Of a DNA stretch of 64,000 nt, positions 29,601 through 37,502 are shown piece after piece (the stretch's first letter is position 1; each line of letters starts with the position of its first letter). The DNA comes from an uncultured Bacteroidales bacterium. Its GTDB lineage: Bacteria; Bacteroidota; Bacteroidia; Bacteroidales; F082. The notes below the pieces were generated by a model. The model was not told the origin of the DNA, ran no database searches, and was given only the letters and a program-made list of their open reading frames with translations. Location: the NCBI GenBank assembly GCA_905234275.1, contig CAJOHD010000010.1:20138-84137 (forward strand), written 5' to 3'. Position numbers and translations under genes: made by a program.

Positions 29601-30290
29601 GAACAATGTAGCGTAAACTGTTCTGAAATAAGGGCTGTAAGTGTTGACCAAAGTCTGCTCTGTGAGCTCGAGGTCAGCATTTTCAAATGTCACTTCGACT
29701 TCGATGTCGTTGTAAACACGGATTGTGTTTGCTGAAGCATCGTATCTCACTGCGTTGAGCTGCAAAGCGCCAACCTGGATACCACGCATCTGTCCCATAA
29801 CTGTGACCATAGCGAGTGGGAGTTCCTCGTTGAAACCTTTAGCTGCATAAGCTGCCTCGTTGTAAACGAATTTAGGATCTTTCTCGCTCTTGCTAACTGA
29901 AGCCTGGTGAGGATAGATTCTCTCGATACCATAGTCAGCGAGATTGTACTCATTAACTGTGTAATTCTTAACTGTCACAACAGGATTTGCTCCAAATGGA
30001 ACAGCGATAAGTTCACGATTGACCGGAACTTCAGGCTCTCCGATGTTACCACCGAAAACTGAGTTGTCCATGCTGATGATTGAAAAATCACCTTTTTCTG
30101 TAGAAACGAGCTCGCTCTCAATGCTGTTGAATGAGAATGTAGCAGTAAAACCGCTCATTGTCACGTTCTGTGCACCCTGAGCTCTTGTTCCCTTAGGTGC
30201 AAGGTCAATACGACCCTGAGCAAAAGCCTGGAAGCCAAACATAATGACCACCAATGCCATTGCTAACTTTCTGAGTTGATTTTTTTTCAT
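26679..30290 (-). CDS. Gingipain-family (C25) protease, Kgp-like, with adhesin domain
   Basis: This 1203-aa protein has a signal peptide (1-25), propeptide (to about 225), and a catalytic domain very like lysine gingipain: YTAHGGETSW (H454) and FLAMGNCC (C487). The Kgp lysine-pocket residues Thr442, Asn475, Tyr512 and Asp516 correspond to T452, N485, Y522 and D526 at exact spacing (SYWYEDYY), so Lys specificity is predicted. The core ends with YHVLGDG as in Kgp. After an Ig-like module come the CARDB-like, cleaved-adhesin, Fn3 and T9SS sorting domains (VYPNPATG), shared with the downstream RgpA-like protease. It is transcribed from its own promoter with a leader of about 70 nt. Confidence 0.94.
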   Translation of the reverse strand: MKKNQLRKLAMALVVIMFGFQAFAQGRIDLAPKGTRAQGAQNVTMSGFTATFSFNSIESELVSTEKGDFSIISMDNSVFGGNIGEPEVPVNRELIAVPFGANPVVTVKNYTVNEYNLADYGIERIYPHQASVSKSEKDPKFVYNEAAYAAKGFNEELPLAMVTVMGQMRGIQVGALQLNAVRYDASANTIRVYNDIEVEVTFENADLELTEQTLVNTYSPYFRTVYATLFNERAIRDIYDEHPDLWAVPVKVLVVANRMFETAMEPWITWKTEKGFYMDVNYTDEIGTSASAIKTFITNKYNEGVAAGQAPTFVIIIGDTGQVPASQTGAASQKVTDLYYYAVAGGANDYFGDMFHSRFTCETVAEFEAARDKGMMYEQYTMPDPSYLDNVLLIAGWDGTWNPRIGKPTIQYATNYYYNATHGFANVYEFLQTPYNNPYASLNTGVNFVNYTAHGGETSWSDPSFSVSNANSLTNTDKYFLAMGNCCLAANWGYSTKCLGEAMITAPNKGAYAYIGSCPSSYWYEDYYFGVGCTNVMNQMPPIESTTMGVYDATFRDDFNSVSAIPFVGNVAVAYGHANGYQGSVSDQYYWESYHVLGDGTICPFHTNPIENTVSHMPTLPIGMDFYTVSADPGSYVGISKDGVLYGAGEIGEEGTADIQITPITSGGNAKIVVTHPQRQPYVAEVPCAAMTGAYVALDSYELSGGQANYGETVTMLITLKNVGTLASGALTATLTTENEYVEILNGTGNTAALNPEATATIGGYQFEVAANVPDKTKAQFALSVTDGTDTWETNINITLHAPVVEFESVVASETEVAFTFANTGTAPFYGGILALTSCSPDLVFDPDVVTLTEVVEGGESIEILVNYSVDESVELGTTFEVAYEFTTGEFNLEDIFVLTYGSIQEDFESGVFGPDWTFSQPNAWTIVDGGRGKCAKSMNEGLHSTDYSATLTVNVLAAGNLTFNYTVSSESNYDKLRFYMDNQQKGEWSGSVAWTEFTQPVTTGQHTFKWEYHKDSSVSSGDDCAKIDNIVFPPTNVIAFIDPATDLEAAVDGHDVALTWVASADAASYVVKRDGENLGNVTETSFSDVLTESGTYKYSVYAMNANGSMSAPVSVMVTVDFTGVIETTELNVTVYPNPATGVLNVVTNANNYEYQIVNSLGQVVMSGNANGRTAVNVSELNGVYFLRIIADGDVIVRKITVK

Positions 30291-30364
30291 TTTTTTGATT
30301 AAATTAAGTTAATATTAAAATGTTAATTCCTTGTCCAAGACAAAATCTTCCTTATTACAAGCTA

Positions 30365-30372
30365 CAAAAATA
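30365..30372 (-). promoter_or_regulatory. Promoter -7 box of the Kgp-like protease gene
   Basis: TATTTTTG on the minus strand, 74 bp before the start codon. The leader between is A+T-rich, and I see no structured regulatory element in it. Confidence 0.5.
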
Positions 30373-30425
30373 CATATTTTTTTGAAACCTGCTTTCGTTT
30401 TTTCAAAATATTTTTTCAAAAATCG

Positions 30426-32018
30426 CTAATTTCCCAGTATTTTATCGTATTCTTTTTTAGAATTAATAATCTCGATCGCCTTATCAATCATCTTGTCTTC
30501 TTTCGCCACAACTTGATAAAATTTGTCGATATCCCATACGTTTTGCGCAATAATAGCCTTGATTCTCAATTGTATCCATTCTGTCGAACGCTCAAACTGC
30601 TCATCATTCCACTTCACGCCTTTCTGATCTGCCACCTTCTTGAAATCATCCATCATCGCATCATCAACCTTGAATTTTTTGTTGAATTTTTCAAAATCAG
30701 GATAATTTTTCTTAATGGTCTCCCTGTTTTTCAAAACATAATCGACGCAGTAGGTGTTAAACACCGTTTTTCTTATCAAATCAGTGAGAAGCTTGGTCGA
30801 ATAAGTGGTGTCAGCCGGCATAAAAATATCTGGCATGATACCGCCGCCGCCATAGACTGTCCTGCCGCTGGTCAGCGTGTAATACTTAAGAGAATCAGGG
30901 AATTGGATGCTGTCGGCATGGTAATATTCGCCATGCTCCAAGCGTTTTGTCATCTCCTTGAAATACTCTTCAGAACCTTTTTCATACGAACGCTGGATGC
31001 AACGTCCCGTTGGGGTGTGATAACGTGCTGTGGTGAGACGAATCTGCGCACCGTCAGGAAGGTTGAAAGGCCTTTGTACCAAGCCTTTTCCGAATGAACG
31101 GCGACCGATCAAAACTCCCCTGTCCCAATCCTGAATGGCACCCGACACAATCTCACTCGCTGAGGCACTGCCCTCATCAATGAGAACCACCAGCCTGCCT
31201 TCACAAAAATCACCGTTTTTGTCGGTCATGAAGACTTGCTTCGGAGCTCTCAAACCTTCAGTAAACACTACCATTTTATCCTTTCCAAGAAACTCGTTGC
31301 CGAGTCCAAAAGCCGTCTGCAGATACCCGCCGCTGTTGCCTCTCAAATCGAAGATAAGCGACTGCATCCCCTGATTTTTCAGGTCTTTGAGGGCTTTCTC
31401 AAACTCCTCCACCGACTGTTGTGAGAACTTATCAAGTTTGATGTATCCTATTTTCTTGTCAACCATGAAATAGGTGTTGATGCTGTTCAACGGAATCTTA
31501 TCTCTAACAATCTCAAAATCAATAAGTTCCGGGTCATCACCACGCTTGATGCCGAGCAACACCTTCGTGCCTTTCTCGCCACGCAGATGCTTGGTGACAT
31601 ATTCGTTGTTCACCTTCTTTCCAAACGCGTCTTCGCCGTCGATTTTGACGATTCTGTCGCCTGCCATGATGCCGACTTTTTCCGACGGACCGCCAGGAAC
31701 AGCTGAAACGACAAGTATCGTGTCACGCAGAATCTGGAACGTCACGCCTATGCCTTCGAAACTGCCCACGAGCTCTTCGTTGGCTTTCTGCACGTCCTTA
31801 GCAGCGATGTATGCGCTGTGAGGGTCGAGGCTTTTCAGCATCGCTATTATGGCCTCCTCAGTCAGCTTGGGCATATCAGTGCTGTCAACGTAAAAATTGT
31901 CAATGATATACATCGTTGTGGCAAGCTTTTGCGTGGTCTCCGATGGCTTTGCCTTTTGATTTTGCGCCAAGCATAACTGGCTGATTATTAATAATATTAC
32001 AAATAAAATCTTTTTCAT
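30426..32018 (-). CDS. S41 family C-terminal processing protease with PDZ domain
   Basis: This 530-aa Prc/CtpA-type serine protease has a signal peptide (1-19) and a PDZ domain (about 85-165: GIGVTFQ, then GDRIVKIDGEDAFG). The S41 catalytic core carries the Ser-Lys dyad, S286 (DEGSASASE) and K311 (RRSFGKGLVQ), plus the substrate-pocket DLRGNSGG. A C-terminal helical extension follows. It cleaves periplasmic proteins near their C-termini, acting in envelope quality control. It lies 50 bp after the t6A gene; the spacer holds a dispersed TCGAAATGACGG-type repeat. Confidence 0.93.
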   Translation of the reverse strand: MKKILFVILLIISQLCLAQNQKAKPSETTQKLATTMYIIDNFYVDSTDMPKLTEEAIIAMLKSLDPHSAYIAAKDVQKANEELVGSFEGIGVTFQILRDTILVVSAVPGGPSEKVGIMAGDRIVKIDGEDAFGKKVNNEYVTKHLRGEKGTKVLLGIKRGDDPELIDFEIVRDKIPLNSINTYFMVDKKIGYIKLDKFSQQSVEEFEKALKDLKNQGMQSLIFDLRGNSGGYLQTAFGLGNEFLGKDKMVVFTEGLRAPKQVFMTDKNGDFCEGRLVVLIDEGSASASEIVSGAIQDWDRGVLIGRRSFGKGLVQRPFNLPDGAQIRLTTARYHTPTGRCIQRSYEKGSEEYFKEMTKRLEHGEYYHADSIQFPDSLKYYTLTSGRTVYGGGGIMPDIFMPADTTYSTKLLTDLIRKTVFNTYCVDYVLKNRETIKKNYPDFEKFNKKFKVDDAMMDDFKKVADQKGVKWNDEQFERSTEWIQLRIKAIIAQNVWDIDKFYQVVAKEDKMIDKAIEIINSKKEYDKILGN

Positions 32019-32028
32019 ATTTAGTCTG

Positions 32029-32065
32029 AGATTTCTCCACTCCCTTCTGTCGGTCGAAATGACGG
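32029..32065. repeat. Dispersed repeat, TCGAAATGACGG family
   Basis: GATTTCTCCACTCCC...GGTCGAAATGACGG, related to the element inside the S9 peptidase gene (44401-44506) and to the copy at 55916-55946. Confidence 0.6.
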
Positions 32066-32068
32066 AAG

Positions 32069-32638
32069 TTAGCTTCTAACTATTTCAAAAGTGTTGTCGT
32101 CATTGATTTTGATTATCGTCGATGCCTTCGGTTTCACGATCACGTCATGATACAGGCTGACGACGTAATCCGCGGCGTTTTTCATTTTCTCGGAAATATC
32201 AATAAAATTTGCCGGTGACGGCTCGCCACTCAGGTTTGCGGAAGTCGATGTTATCGGGTGCCCGAGGCGTCTGATAACCTCCTTGCAGAACTCGTTGGTT
32301 GTCACGCGGACGCACACACTGTTGTCGGCCGAAAGATTTTTTGCCAATCCTTTCGACTCTTTATAAATGATACTCAATGGATTATGCGCCGCTTTTATCA
32401 AATCTTCCGCTATCGGTGAAGGATTTTTGACGTAATCCTTCAGGCGTTCCACGGAATCAACCAAGATGATCAGGCCCTTGCCTGCGGGACGGTTTTTTAT
32501 CTTGAAAATCTTGTCAATAGCCTTCGAATTGGTGGCATCGCAGCCGATTCCCCAGATGGTGTCGGTCGGATAAATGAAAACTTTGCCTTCCGAAAGCAGC
32601 TTCACACATAATTCGACTTCTTCTTCAAAAGTATTCAT
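32069..32638 (-). CDS. L-threonylcarbamoyladenylate synthase (Sua5/YrdC)
   Basis: This 189-aa protein makes threonylcarbamoyl-AMP from threonine, bicarbonate and ATP for the t6A modification of ANN-decoding tRNAs. The family motif is clear: IYPTDTIWGIGCDA, then IFKIKNRPAGKGL, with the STSANLSGEPSP segment that binds nucleotide. It is the short YrdC/TsaC-like form without a Sua5 C-terminal domain. It overlaps the GT9 gene by four bases. Confidence 0.92.
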   Translation of the reverse strand: MNTFEEEVELCVKLLSEGKVFIYPTDTIWGIGCDATNSKAIDKIFKIKNRPAGKGLIILVDSVERLKDYVKNPSPIAEDLIKAAHNPLSIIYKESKGLAKNLSADNSVCVRVTTNEFCKEVIRRLGHPITSTSANLSGEPSPANFIDISEKMKNAADYVVSLYHDVIVKPKASTIIKINDDNTFEIVRS

Positions 32639-33621
32639 AATCTATCTGTAAGTTGTTTAATATCAATAAAATAAGCGCAATTAAAATGACCTTTCGGACA
32701 TTGTTTGTAGCCATGTAACCCACATGGACGGCACTCCAGATTGTTGTTTTCCTCAACAACTACTGAGTCTTCCGAAAGCGGTCCGAAACCGAAGTCTGCC
32801 ACTGTCGAACAGAATATCGCCGTTGTAGGGGCGTTTTGCGAGCTGGCGAGGTGCATTGGCGACGAATCGCACACATAATTCATTGCCGCATCACGCATCA
32901 AAGCCGCTGATTCCAAGAGATTTAGCTGTCCCGCCAGACTCTCGATGCGTTTTCCTGGCACATTGGCAATGATACGGTCACAAATTGCGATATCATCTTT
33001 ACCGCCAAGGAGATAGACCTTCAAATCGTCAGGGACGAGCTTCAAAAACTCAACCCAACGGTCTTCAGGAAACTGTTTTGTAAACCACAGCGAACATGGC
33101 GCTACACAGATGTATCTCTCTGATTTATAATGTTTTACCTTGTCAAAAATCTCATCACTCGGATACAATGCAGGTCGCATCGGCTCATCATCGGTGATAT
33201 GCGCGATGAGCTTCTGGTTACGGTCAACTTCATGCACGCCTTTCACCCCTATCTGGTGTTTGATCTTATGCGTGAAGAAGCAGCTGAACGGGTTCTTGTT
33301 GAAGCCCGCCGTCTCTTTCGCCTTGCCGAAAACGGTCACAAATCCTGTAGCTGCATATCGTTGCACATTGACTATCAAGTCGTAACGCTGCTGGCGCACT
33401 TCTTTTAAAATCGAGAAAAGATTCCTGTATTTGTGATTTTTCTTGTCCCACGAATACACCTTATTTAAGTACTGATGATTTTTAAAAAGACTCTCATAGC
33501 CTTTTTTTATCATCATATCTATCTGACTATCAGGATAATACGAATGAAGTTTCTCCGCAACAGCTGTCGCGAGAATAACATCGCCAATCGATGCCGTTTG
33601 TATCACAAGGAACTTTTTCAT
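32635..33621 (-). CDS. Glycosyltransferase family 9 (heptosyltransferase-like)
   Basis: This 328-aa GT-B enzyme of the ADP-heptose:LPS heptosyltransferase family starts with FLVIQTASIGDVILATAVAE (family N-terminal motif with the catalytic-loop aspartate). It has the C-terminal nucleotide-sugar half with VCDSSPMHLASSQNAPTTAIF, where the D-S-P-x-H-L-A signature is diagnostic. It probably acts on lipopolysaccharide core at the inner membrane face; the exact sugar is unknown. It is the first gene of a GT9-YrdC-S41 run and is transcribed divergently from the VWA gene. Confidence 0.9.
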   Translation of the reverse strand: MKKFLVIQTASIGDVILATAVAEKLHSYYPDSQIDMMIKKGYESLFKNHQYLNKVYSWDKKNHKYRNLFSILKEVRQQRYDLIVNVQRYAATGFVTVFGKAKETAGFNKNPFSCFFTHKIKHQIGVKGVHEVDRNQKLIAHITDDEPMRPALYPSDEIFDKVKHYKSERYICVAPCSLWFTKQFPEDRWVEFLKLVPDDLKVYLLGGKDDIAICDRIIANVPGKRIESLAGQLNLLESAALMRDAAMNYVCDSSPMHLASSQNAPTTAIFCSTVADFGFGPLSEDSVVVEENNNLECRPCGLHGYKQCPKGHFNCAYFIDIKQLTDRL

Positions 33622-33638
33622 GACTTCAAAACAAACTA

Positions 33639-33667
33639 CAAAGTTACTGTTTTTTTTTGTATTTTTG
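33639..33667. promoter_or_regulatory. Divergent promoters for GT9 and VWA genes
   Basis: On the minus strand TAACTTTG (33639-33646), with TTTG about 21 nt upstream of it, drives GT9. On the plus strand TATTTTTG (33660-33667) lies 21 bp before the ATG at 33689. The two -7 boxes are 13 bp apart. Confidence 0.6.
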
Positions 33668-33688
33668 CAAAAATTTTTCGCAAATATT

Positions 33689-35668
33689 ATGTGGCTGATT
33701 TTATTAGCGTTAGCAATTGGTTTGGTTTACGCCTCCCTGCTGTATCTTTTTTCGAAAAAATATAGCAGAGCGCTGACCGTGCTGTTGTTCTCGTTGAGGA
33801 CAATCGTGGTGGCAACCGTGGTGATGCTTTTCATCAACCCGTATATCAAGCAGAAAACATATAAAATTGAGAAACCTATCATCGTTTTCGCTCAAGATAA
33901 GTCAGAATCGATGGTCGAATATCCGCAAAGCGTTGATTCTGTGGCACATGCGCTTGAAAAAAGATACGATGTGAATTATTATGATTTTGGCGATCAATAC
34001 ACAAATATTAGCAACGCCTTAACCACCATTTCACGTCAGTATTATAAAAAGAATGTCGGCGCAGTCATTTTGATATCCGATGGCATTGTAAATCAAGGAG
34101 TTAATCCTGAACTTAGCATCGAAAATTATCCTTTCCCGATATATTCCGTCACATTGGGCGACACCGTTTCTTATCCAAGCATGACAATAACCGAGGTGAA
34201 ATACAACAAAACTGTGCAGGCTAATATGCTGTTTCCGCTTCGTATCACTGCTAACGCCTTTAATTTCAAGGGAGAAGAGATGAACGTCATTGTAAAAATG
34301 GACGGCAACGAGGTTGAAAATGTCATTGTGCCTGTGAGCTCGAACCGATTCTCTAAAACCCTTGATTTCAATATTGAATCCGGTAATGAGGGCGTTAAAA
34401 ATATCGAAATATTTTTAACGCCGGTAGAGACGCACGGCCGTGCGTCTCAACAATCAACATCGTCACGTCGCATATTCATAACAGTAACCGACAAAAAATA
34501 TCGTGTCTTGTGCATTGCAAAGGCACCGCATCCCGACATCGCCGCGATAAAATCGGCATTGGACGACCATTTTGCATTTGATGTGAAATATGGCGGAAAC
34601 ATTGATGGTATTGATAATTACGATTTGTTGATTTTGCATCAATACGGTGATGAGACGTTTCAGGAAACGTCTCTACAGATACCGACATTGGAGATTGTTG
34701 GCACAAACACCGATTTCGATGCCTTCAACGAATCGCAAAAAATCGTTTCCATCAATCGCGGTGCGGCAAACACCAACCTCGATGTGAGAGGCAGGTTTAA
34801 CAATGCTTTCGGGTTGTTTACAATATCTTCCGACATCAAAAATGAATTAAAATCGTATCCTCCGCTGGCTTTACCGCACTGCGAGATCGCTTTTAACGGC
34901 CATCACGACGATGCTTTAATGATGAACGTGATGGATATCGAGACCCCGAATCCTCTCCTCGCCTTTTCAACTGATTCTGATGGCAACAAACACGCATTCC
35001 TCTTCGGAACAGGCTGCTGGCGCTGGAGACTTTACGAATATTTCCATCACAAAAACAACGACGGATTCGACGAAATCTTCAGCAAAACCGTGAAATATCT
35101 TCTCACTGAGAAGGATAAGGAATTGACCATCATTCACAAAGACAATTATCTGAACACCGAAAACATCAGCATTTCTGCGGAATTACGCAACCCAAGCAGG
35201 GAATTGGTCAATGAACCGGATTTGCACATTACAATTGATTGTAAAGACGTACGGCCGTACGTCTCTACATATGAATATGTGTTTTCAAAAGGTGAAAACA
35301 ATTATCATCTAAATATTGGAATCCTTCCCGAGGGCATTTACAATTTCCGTGCTCATACTTCTTTCGGAGGTGTGGAATACAACGCCATCGGCACTTTCAC
35401 GGTTGAATCGCTCGGCGTGGAGGCGCAAGATCTCACAGCCAACATCGAGCGCATGCGCTCATTAGCATCGCAAACAGGCGGAAAACATTATTATATCACT
35501 GATATTCAAGATATTATACAAGATTTGGAAAACGACAGCCGTATCACCTCCATCGCCCGGGAAGAGACCCGCTACGATGACCTGATAAACCTTAAATGGC
35601 TGTTTTTCAGTATCTTAGCTTTGATTACGATAGAATGGTTATTAAGAAAAATATTTGGGATTTATTAA
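33689..35668 (+). CDS. Membrane-anchored VWA-domain protein, 659 aa
   Basis: Two N-terminal membrane helices (starting MWLILLALAIGLVYASLLY) are followed by a VWA-like domain with the metal motif D-K-S-E-S and a later ISDG. A long beta-rich region and a C-terminal membrane helix (LKWLFFSILALITIEWLL) come after. The layout resembles Bat-type or glutamine-amidotransferase-like membrane proteins of Bacteroidetes; the function is unknown. I use the ATG at 33689 because the promoter -7 box lies upstream of it and inside the longer frame. Three palindromic repeats are inserted in frame at 34427-34448, 34652-34673 and 35241-35267, encoding VETHGRASQQ, DETFQETSLQ and KDVRPYVST. SlyD follows 3 bp later. 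Confidence 0.85.
   Translation: MWLILLALAIGLVYASLLYLFSKKYSRALTVLLFSLRTIVVATVVMLFINPYIKQKTYKIEKPIIVFAQDKSESMVEYPQSVDSVAHALEKRYDVNYYDFGDQYTNISNALTTISRQYYKKNVGAVILISDGIVNQGVNPELSIENYPFPIYSVTLGDTVSYPSMTITEVKYNKTVQANMLFPLRITANAFNFKGEEMNVIVKMDGNEVENVIVPVSSNRFSKTLDFNIESGNEGVKNIEIFLTPVETHGRASQQSTSSRRIFITVTDKKYRVLCIAKAPHPDIAAIKSALDDHFAFDVKYGGNIDGIDNYDLLILHQYGDETFQETSLQIPTLEIVGTNTDFDAFNESQKIVSINRGAANTNLDVRGRFNNAFGLFTISSDIKNELKSYPPLALPHCEIAFNGHHDDALMMNVMDIETPNPLLAFSTDSDGNKHAFLFGTGCWRWRLYEYFHHKNNDGFDEIFSKTVKYLLTEKDKELTIIHKDNYLNTENISISAELRNPSRELVNEPDLHITIDCKDVRPYVSTYEYVFSKGENNYHLNIGILPEGIYNFRAHTSFGGVEYNAIGTFTVESLGVEAQDLTANIERMRSLASQTGGKHYYITDIQDIIQDLENDSRITSIAREETRYDDLINLKWLFFSILALITIEWLLRKIFGIY
34427..34448. 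repeat. Palindromic GAGACG...CGTCTC element within VWA gene, copy 1
   Basis: Perfect 22-bp palindrome with core GCACGGCCGTGC. The same core occurs between genes at 41286-41303. Confidence 0.8.
34652..34673. repeat. Palindromic GAGACG...CGTCTC element within VWA gene, copy 2
   Basis: 22-bp palindrome with core GTTTCAGGAAAC. The identical core occurs inside the T9SS gene at 61111-61132. Confidence 0.8.
35241..35267. repeat. Palindromic GAGACG...CGTCTC element within VWA gene, copy 3
   Basis: GTAAAGACG and CGTCTCTAC arms around TACGGCCGTA, in frame in the VWA gene. Confidence 0.8.
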
Positions 35669-35671
35669 ATT

Positions 35672-36202
35672 ATGAAAGTAGCTAACAACACTTACGTAAC
35701 GTTGACTTATACGTTGCACAACGACACAAAAGACGGTCCGGTCATCGACCAGGCGACAAAAGAGAAACCATTAGAGGCGATTTTCGGCCACGGGATGTTC
35801 CTGCCACGCTTTGAGGAATGTCTGCAAGGTCTCGAGCCGGGCGACAAATACGGTTTCCACCTCACTCCTGCCGAAGGTTACGGCGAGTACAACAAAGACA
35901 TGGTCTTCACAGTGAAGAAAGACATGTTCCTTGACGAGAACGGCAAGCTCAGCGAGCTCTGCAAAGAGGGTAACACCCTGCAGTTCAATGTAGGCGACGG
36001 CATCATGCCAGGTATAATCAAAAAAGTGAGCGTCGAACTCGTTGAAATCGACTTCAACCATGAGTTGGCAGGTGTGCCGCTATATTTCGAAGGCGAGATT
36101 CTCGCTGTGCGCGAGCTCAAAGAAGAAGACATGGGCGGTGGCTGCGGTCATTGTGGCGGCAGCTGCGAAAGCTGTGACAGCGGCTGCGAAAGCTGTAAGT
36201 AG
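35672..36202 (+). CDS. slyD: FKBP-type peptidyl-prolyl isomerase, SlyD-like
   Basis: This 176-aa SlyD-type prolyl isomerase/chaperone has an FKBP domain split by the insert-in-flap domain (about residues 70-130), ending with the signature DFNHELAG. The C-terminal tail (about 153-176) is Gly/Ser-rich with six cysteines (CGHC, then two C-E-S-C units), comparable with the metal-binding His/Cys tail of E. coli SlyD that delivers nickel. Metal binding here is inferred. It is cytoplasmic and lies 3 bp after the VWA gene, so the two are co-transcribed. It converges on the DUF4143 ATPase. Confidence 0.92.
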   Translation: MKVANNTYVTLTYTLHNDTKDGPVIDQATKEKPLEAIFGHGMFLPRFEECLQGLEPGDKYGFHLTPAEGYGEYNKDMVFTVKKDMFLDENGKLSELCKEGNTLQFNVGDGIMPGIIKKVSVELVEIDFNHELAGVPLYFEGEILAVRELKEEDMGGGCGHCGGSCESCDSGCESCK

Positions 36203-36208
36203 ATGTAA

Positions 36209-37348
36209 TTATATGATATTCATATAGTTTACATATCCATTATCAGATATTGGCATCTCATCTTTTCCCGCATATATTATTTGTGTGGAAACCACTTCTT
36301 CACCAAGGAGTTTCTTGAAATAATCAAGGTTTTTATAAAAGTCGGTGTGAATAACTTGCGCCGACTTTATTTCGTATGCTTTAAACCGTTGTGCTTCCTG
36401 CTTCACAATATCAACCTCATGCTGTTGATCCCTATAGAAACACAAATTATTATCCTGACCTTTGTTATAAAGAGATTTCAGCATATCGCCCACGACCATG
36501 TTTTCAAAAATCTGGCCTCTCAAAGGATGATTCGAAAGCTGTTCTACAGTCTTGATACCAAGAAGATAACAAACCAACCCGGAATCAAAAAAATAAAACT
36601 TATTTTTTTTTATCAGCCTTTTACCTATGTTTTTATAAAATGGAGAAATATGGAATGCTATATATGACGCTTCCAACACATTTATCCAAGATTGGACTGT
36701 TGGAGCTGACACGCCAATCTCATTCGACAAACCATTGGCATTGAATTCAGTACCGACACGAGCTGCGCATAATACCACAAAACGTCTGAATTCATCCAAA
36801 TTTTTCAAATTCATAACCTGCATAATGTCTCGTTGCAGATAAGTGTTATAATATTGCCGGTATGCATCCTGCGCAGGAATCTTTTTTGCCAAGACAGCTG
36901 GATAAAATCCCCTCAACATAATATCGTCTGTGCTCGTTGACTTATCATCAGGAGTCAGCTCCGAAAACGACAACGGCAACAATGTCAGCAAAGCGGCTCG
37001 TCCCGCCATCGACTGTGTGATGTTTTGCATAAGAGAGAAATTGTTGCTGCCAGTAATGACATAGTTCAACTTTGGATTCTCGTCAACCATAACCTGGATT
37101 ATCGAAAATATTTCAGGCATATTCTGAGCCTCATCAATAATCAGATTGCCTTTTGTCATAAAGAATTCTTTGCGCAATAATGACAATTCGCCCCTAACAA
37201 TCTCATCTTCAAGATTCACATATCCGTAATCCGGGAATGCCATTTTACATAAAGTTGTTTTGCCAGATTGCCGTGGACCTGTTACTGCAACAACTGGAAA
37301 ATAACTCTTTATACGCAAAAGTTCATTACACAAATCTCTGTTATACAT
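36209..37348 (-). CDS. AAA+ ATPase with DUF4143 domain
   Basis: This 379-aa protein has an N-terminal AAA_14 domain with Walker A (GPRQSGKTTL), Walker B (GNLIIDEAQ), and sensor-like YVITGSNNF. A winged-helix-like middle (GLSNEIGVSAPTVQSWINVLE) and a C-terminal DUF4143 domain follow, with the nuclease-like core ending EVDIVKQEAQRFKAYEIKSAQ. The E-V-D...E-x-K pattern resembles a PD-(D/E)XK fold. The family is widespread and its role unsettled; proposals include mobile-element or toxin-like functions. I prefer the ATG at 37346-37348, at MYNRDL, over one 51 bp upstream since the family usually begins near there. Confidence 0.88.
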   Translation of the reverse strand: MYNRDLCNELLRIKSYFPVVAVTGPRQSGKTTLCKMAFPDYGYVNLEDEIVRGELSLLRKEFFMTKGNLIIDEAQNMPEIFSIIQVMVDENPKLNYVITGSNNFSLMQNITQSMAGRAALLTLLPLSFSELTPDDKSTSTDDIMLRGFYPAVLAKKIPAQDAYRQYYNTYLQRDIMQVMNLKNLDEFRRFVVLCAARVGTEFNANGLSNEIGVSAPTVQSWINVLEASYIAFHISPFYKNIGKRLIKKNKFYFFDSGLVCYLLGIKTVEQLSNHPLRGQIFENMVVGDMLKSLYNKGQDNNLCFYRDQQHEVDIVKQEAQRFKAYEIKSAQVIHTDFYKNLDYFKKLLGEEVVSTQIIYAGKDEMPISDNGYVNYMNII

Positions 37349-37453
37349 ATACTTAAATTTATTTTTTACATATTTAAAGTCATACTTTAATTTGGGCAAA
37401 ATTATATAAAATTTCGATACGAAGCATCTTTTTCTAAAAAAAATTTCAATAAA

Positions 37454-37481
37454 AAAAGCCGAGGCATATGCCTCGGCTTTT
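37454..37481. terminator. Bidirectional terminator
   Basis: A perfect 28-bp palindrome (arms AAAAGCCGAGGCAT) has A and T runs on both sides. On the minus strand it terminates the small barrel protein gene, 21 bp after its stop. Confidence 0.9.
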
Positions 37482-37502
37482 GTATTTTTTACACTTCAGA
37501 TA

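Noticed and set aside
33620..33688. Longer N-terminus of the VWA protein starting at 33620
   Set aside because: It contains the divergent promoters, and the stretch would add a Lys/Phe-rich segment before a good membrane helix.
34427..35267. Repeated palindromes as a CRISPR array
   Set aside because: The copies are hundreds of bases apart, have different cores and no uniform spacers.
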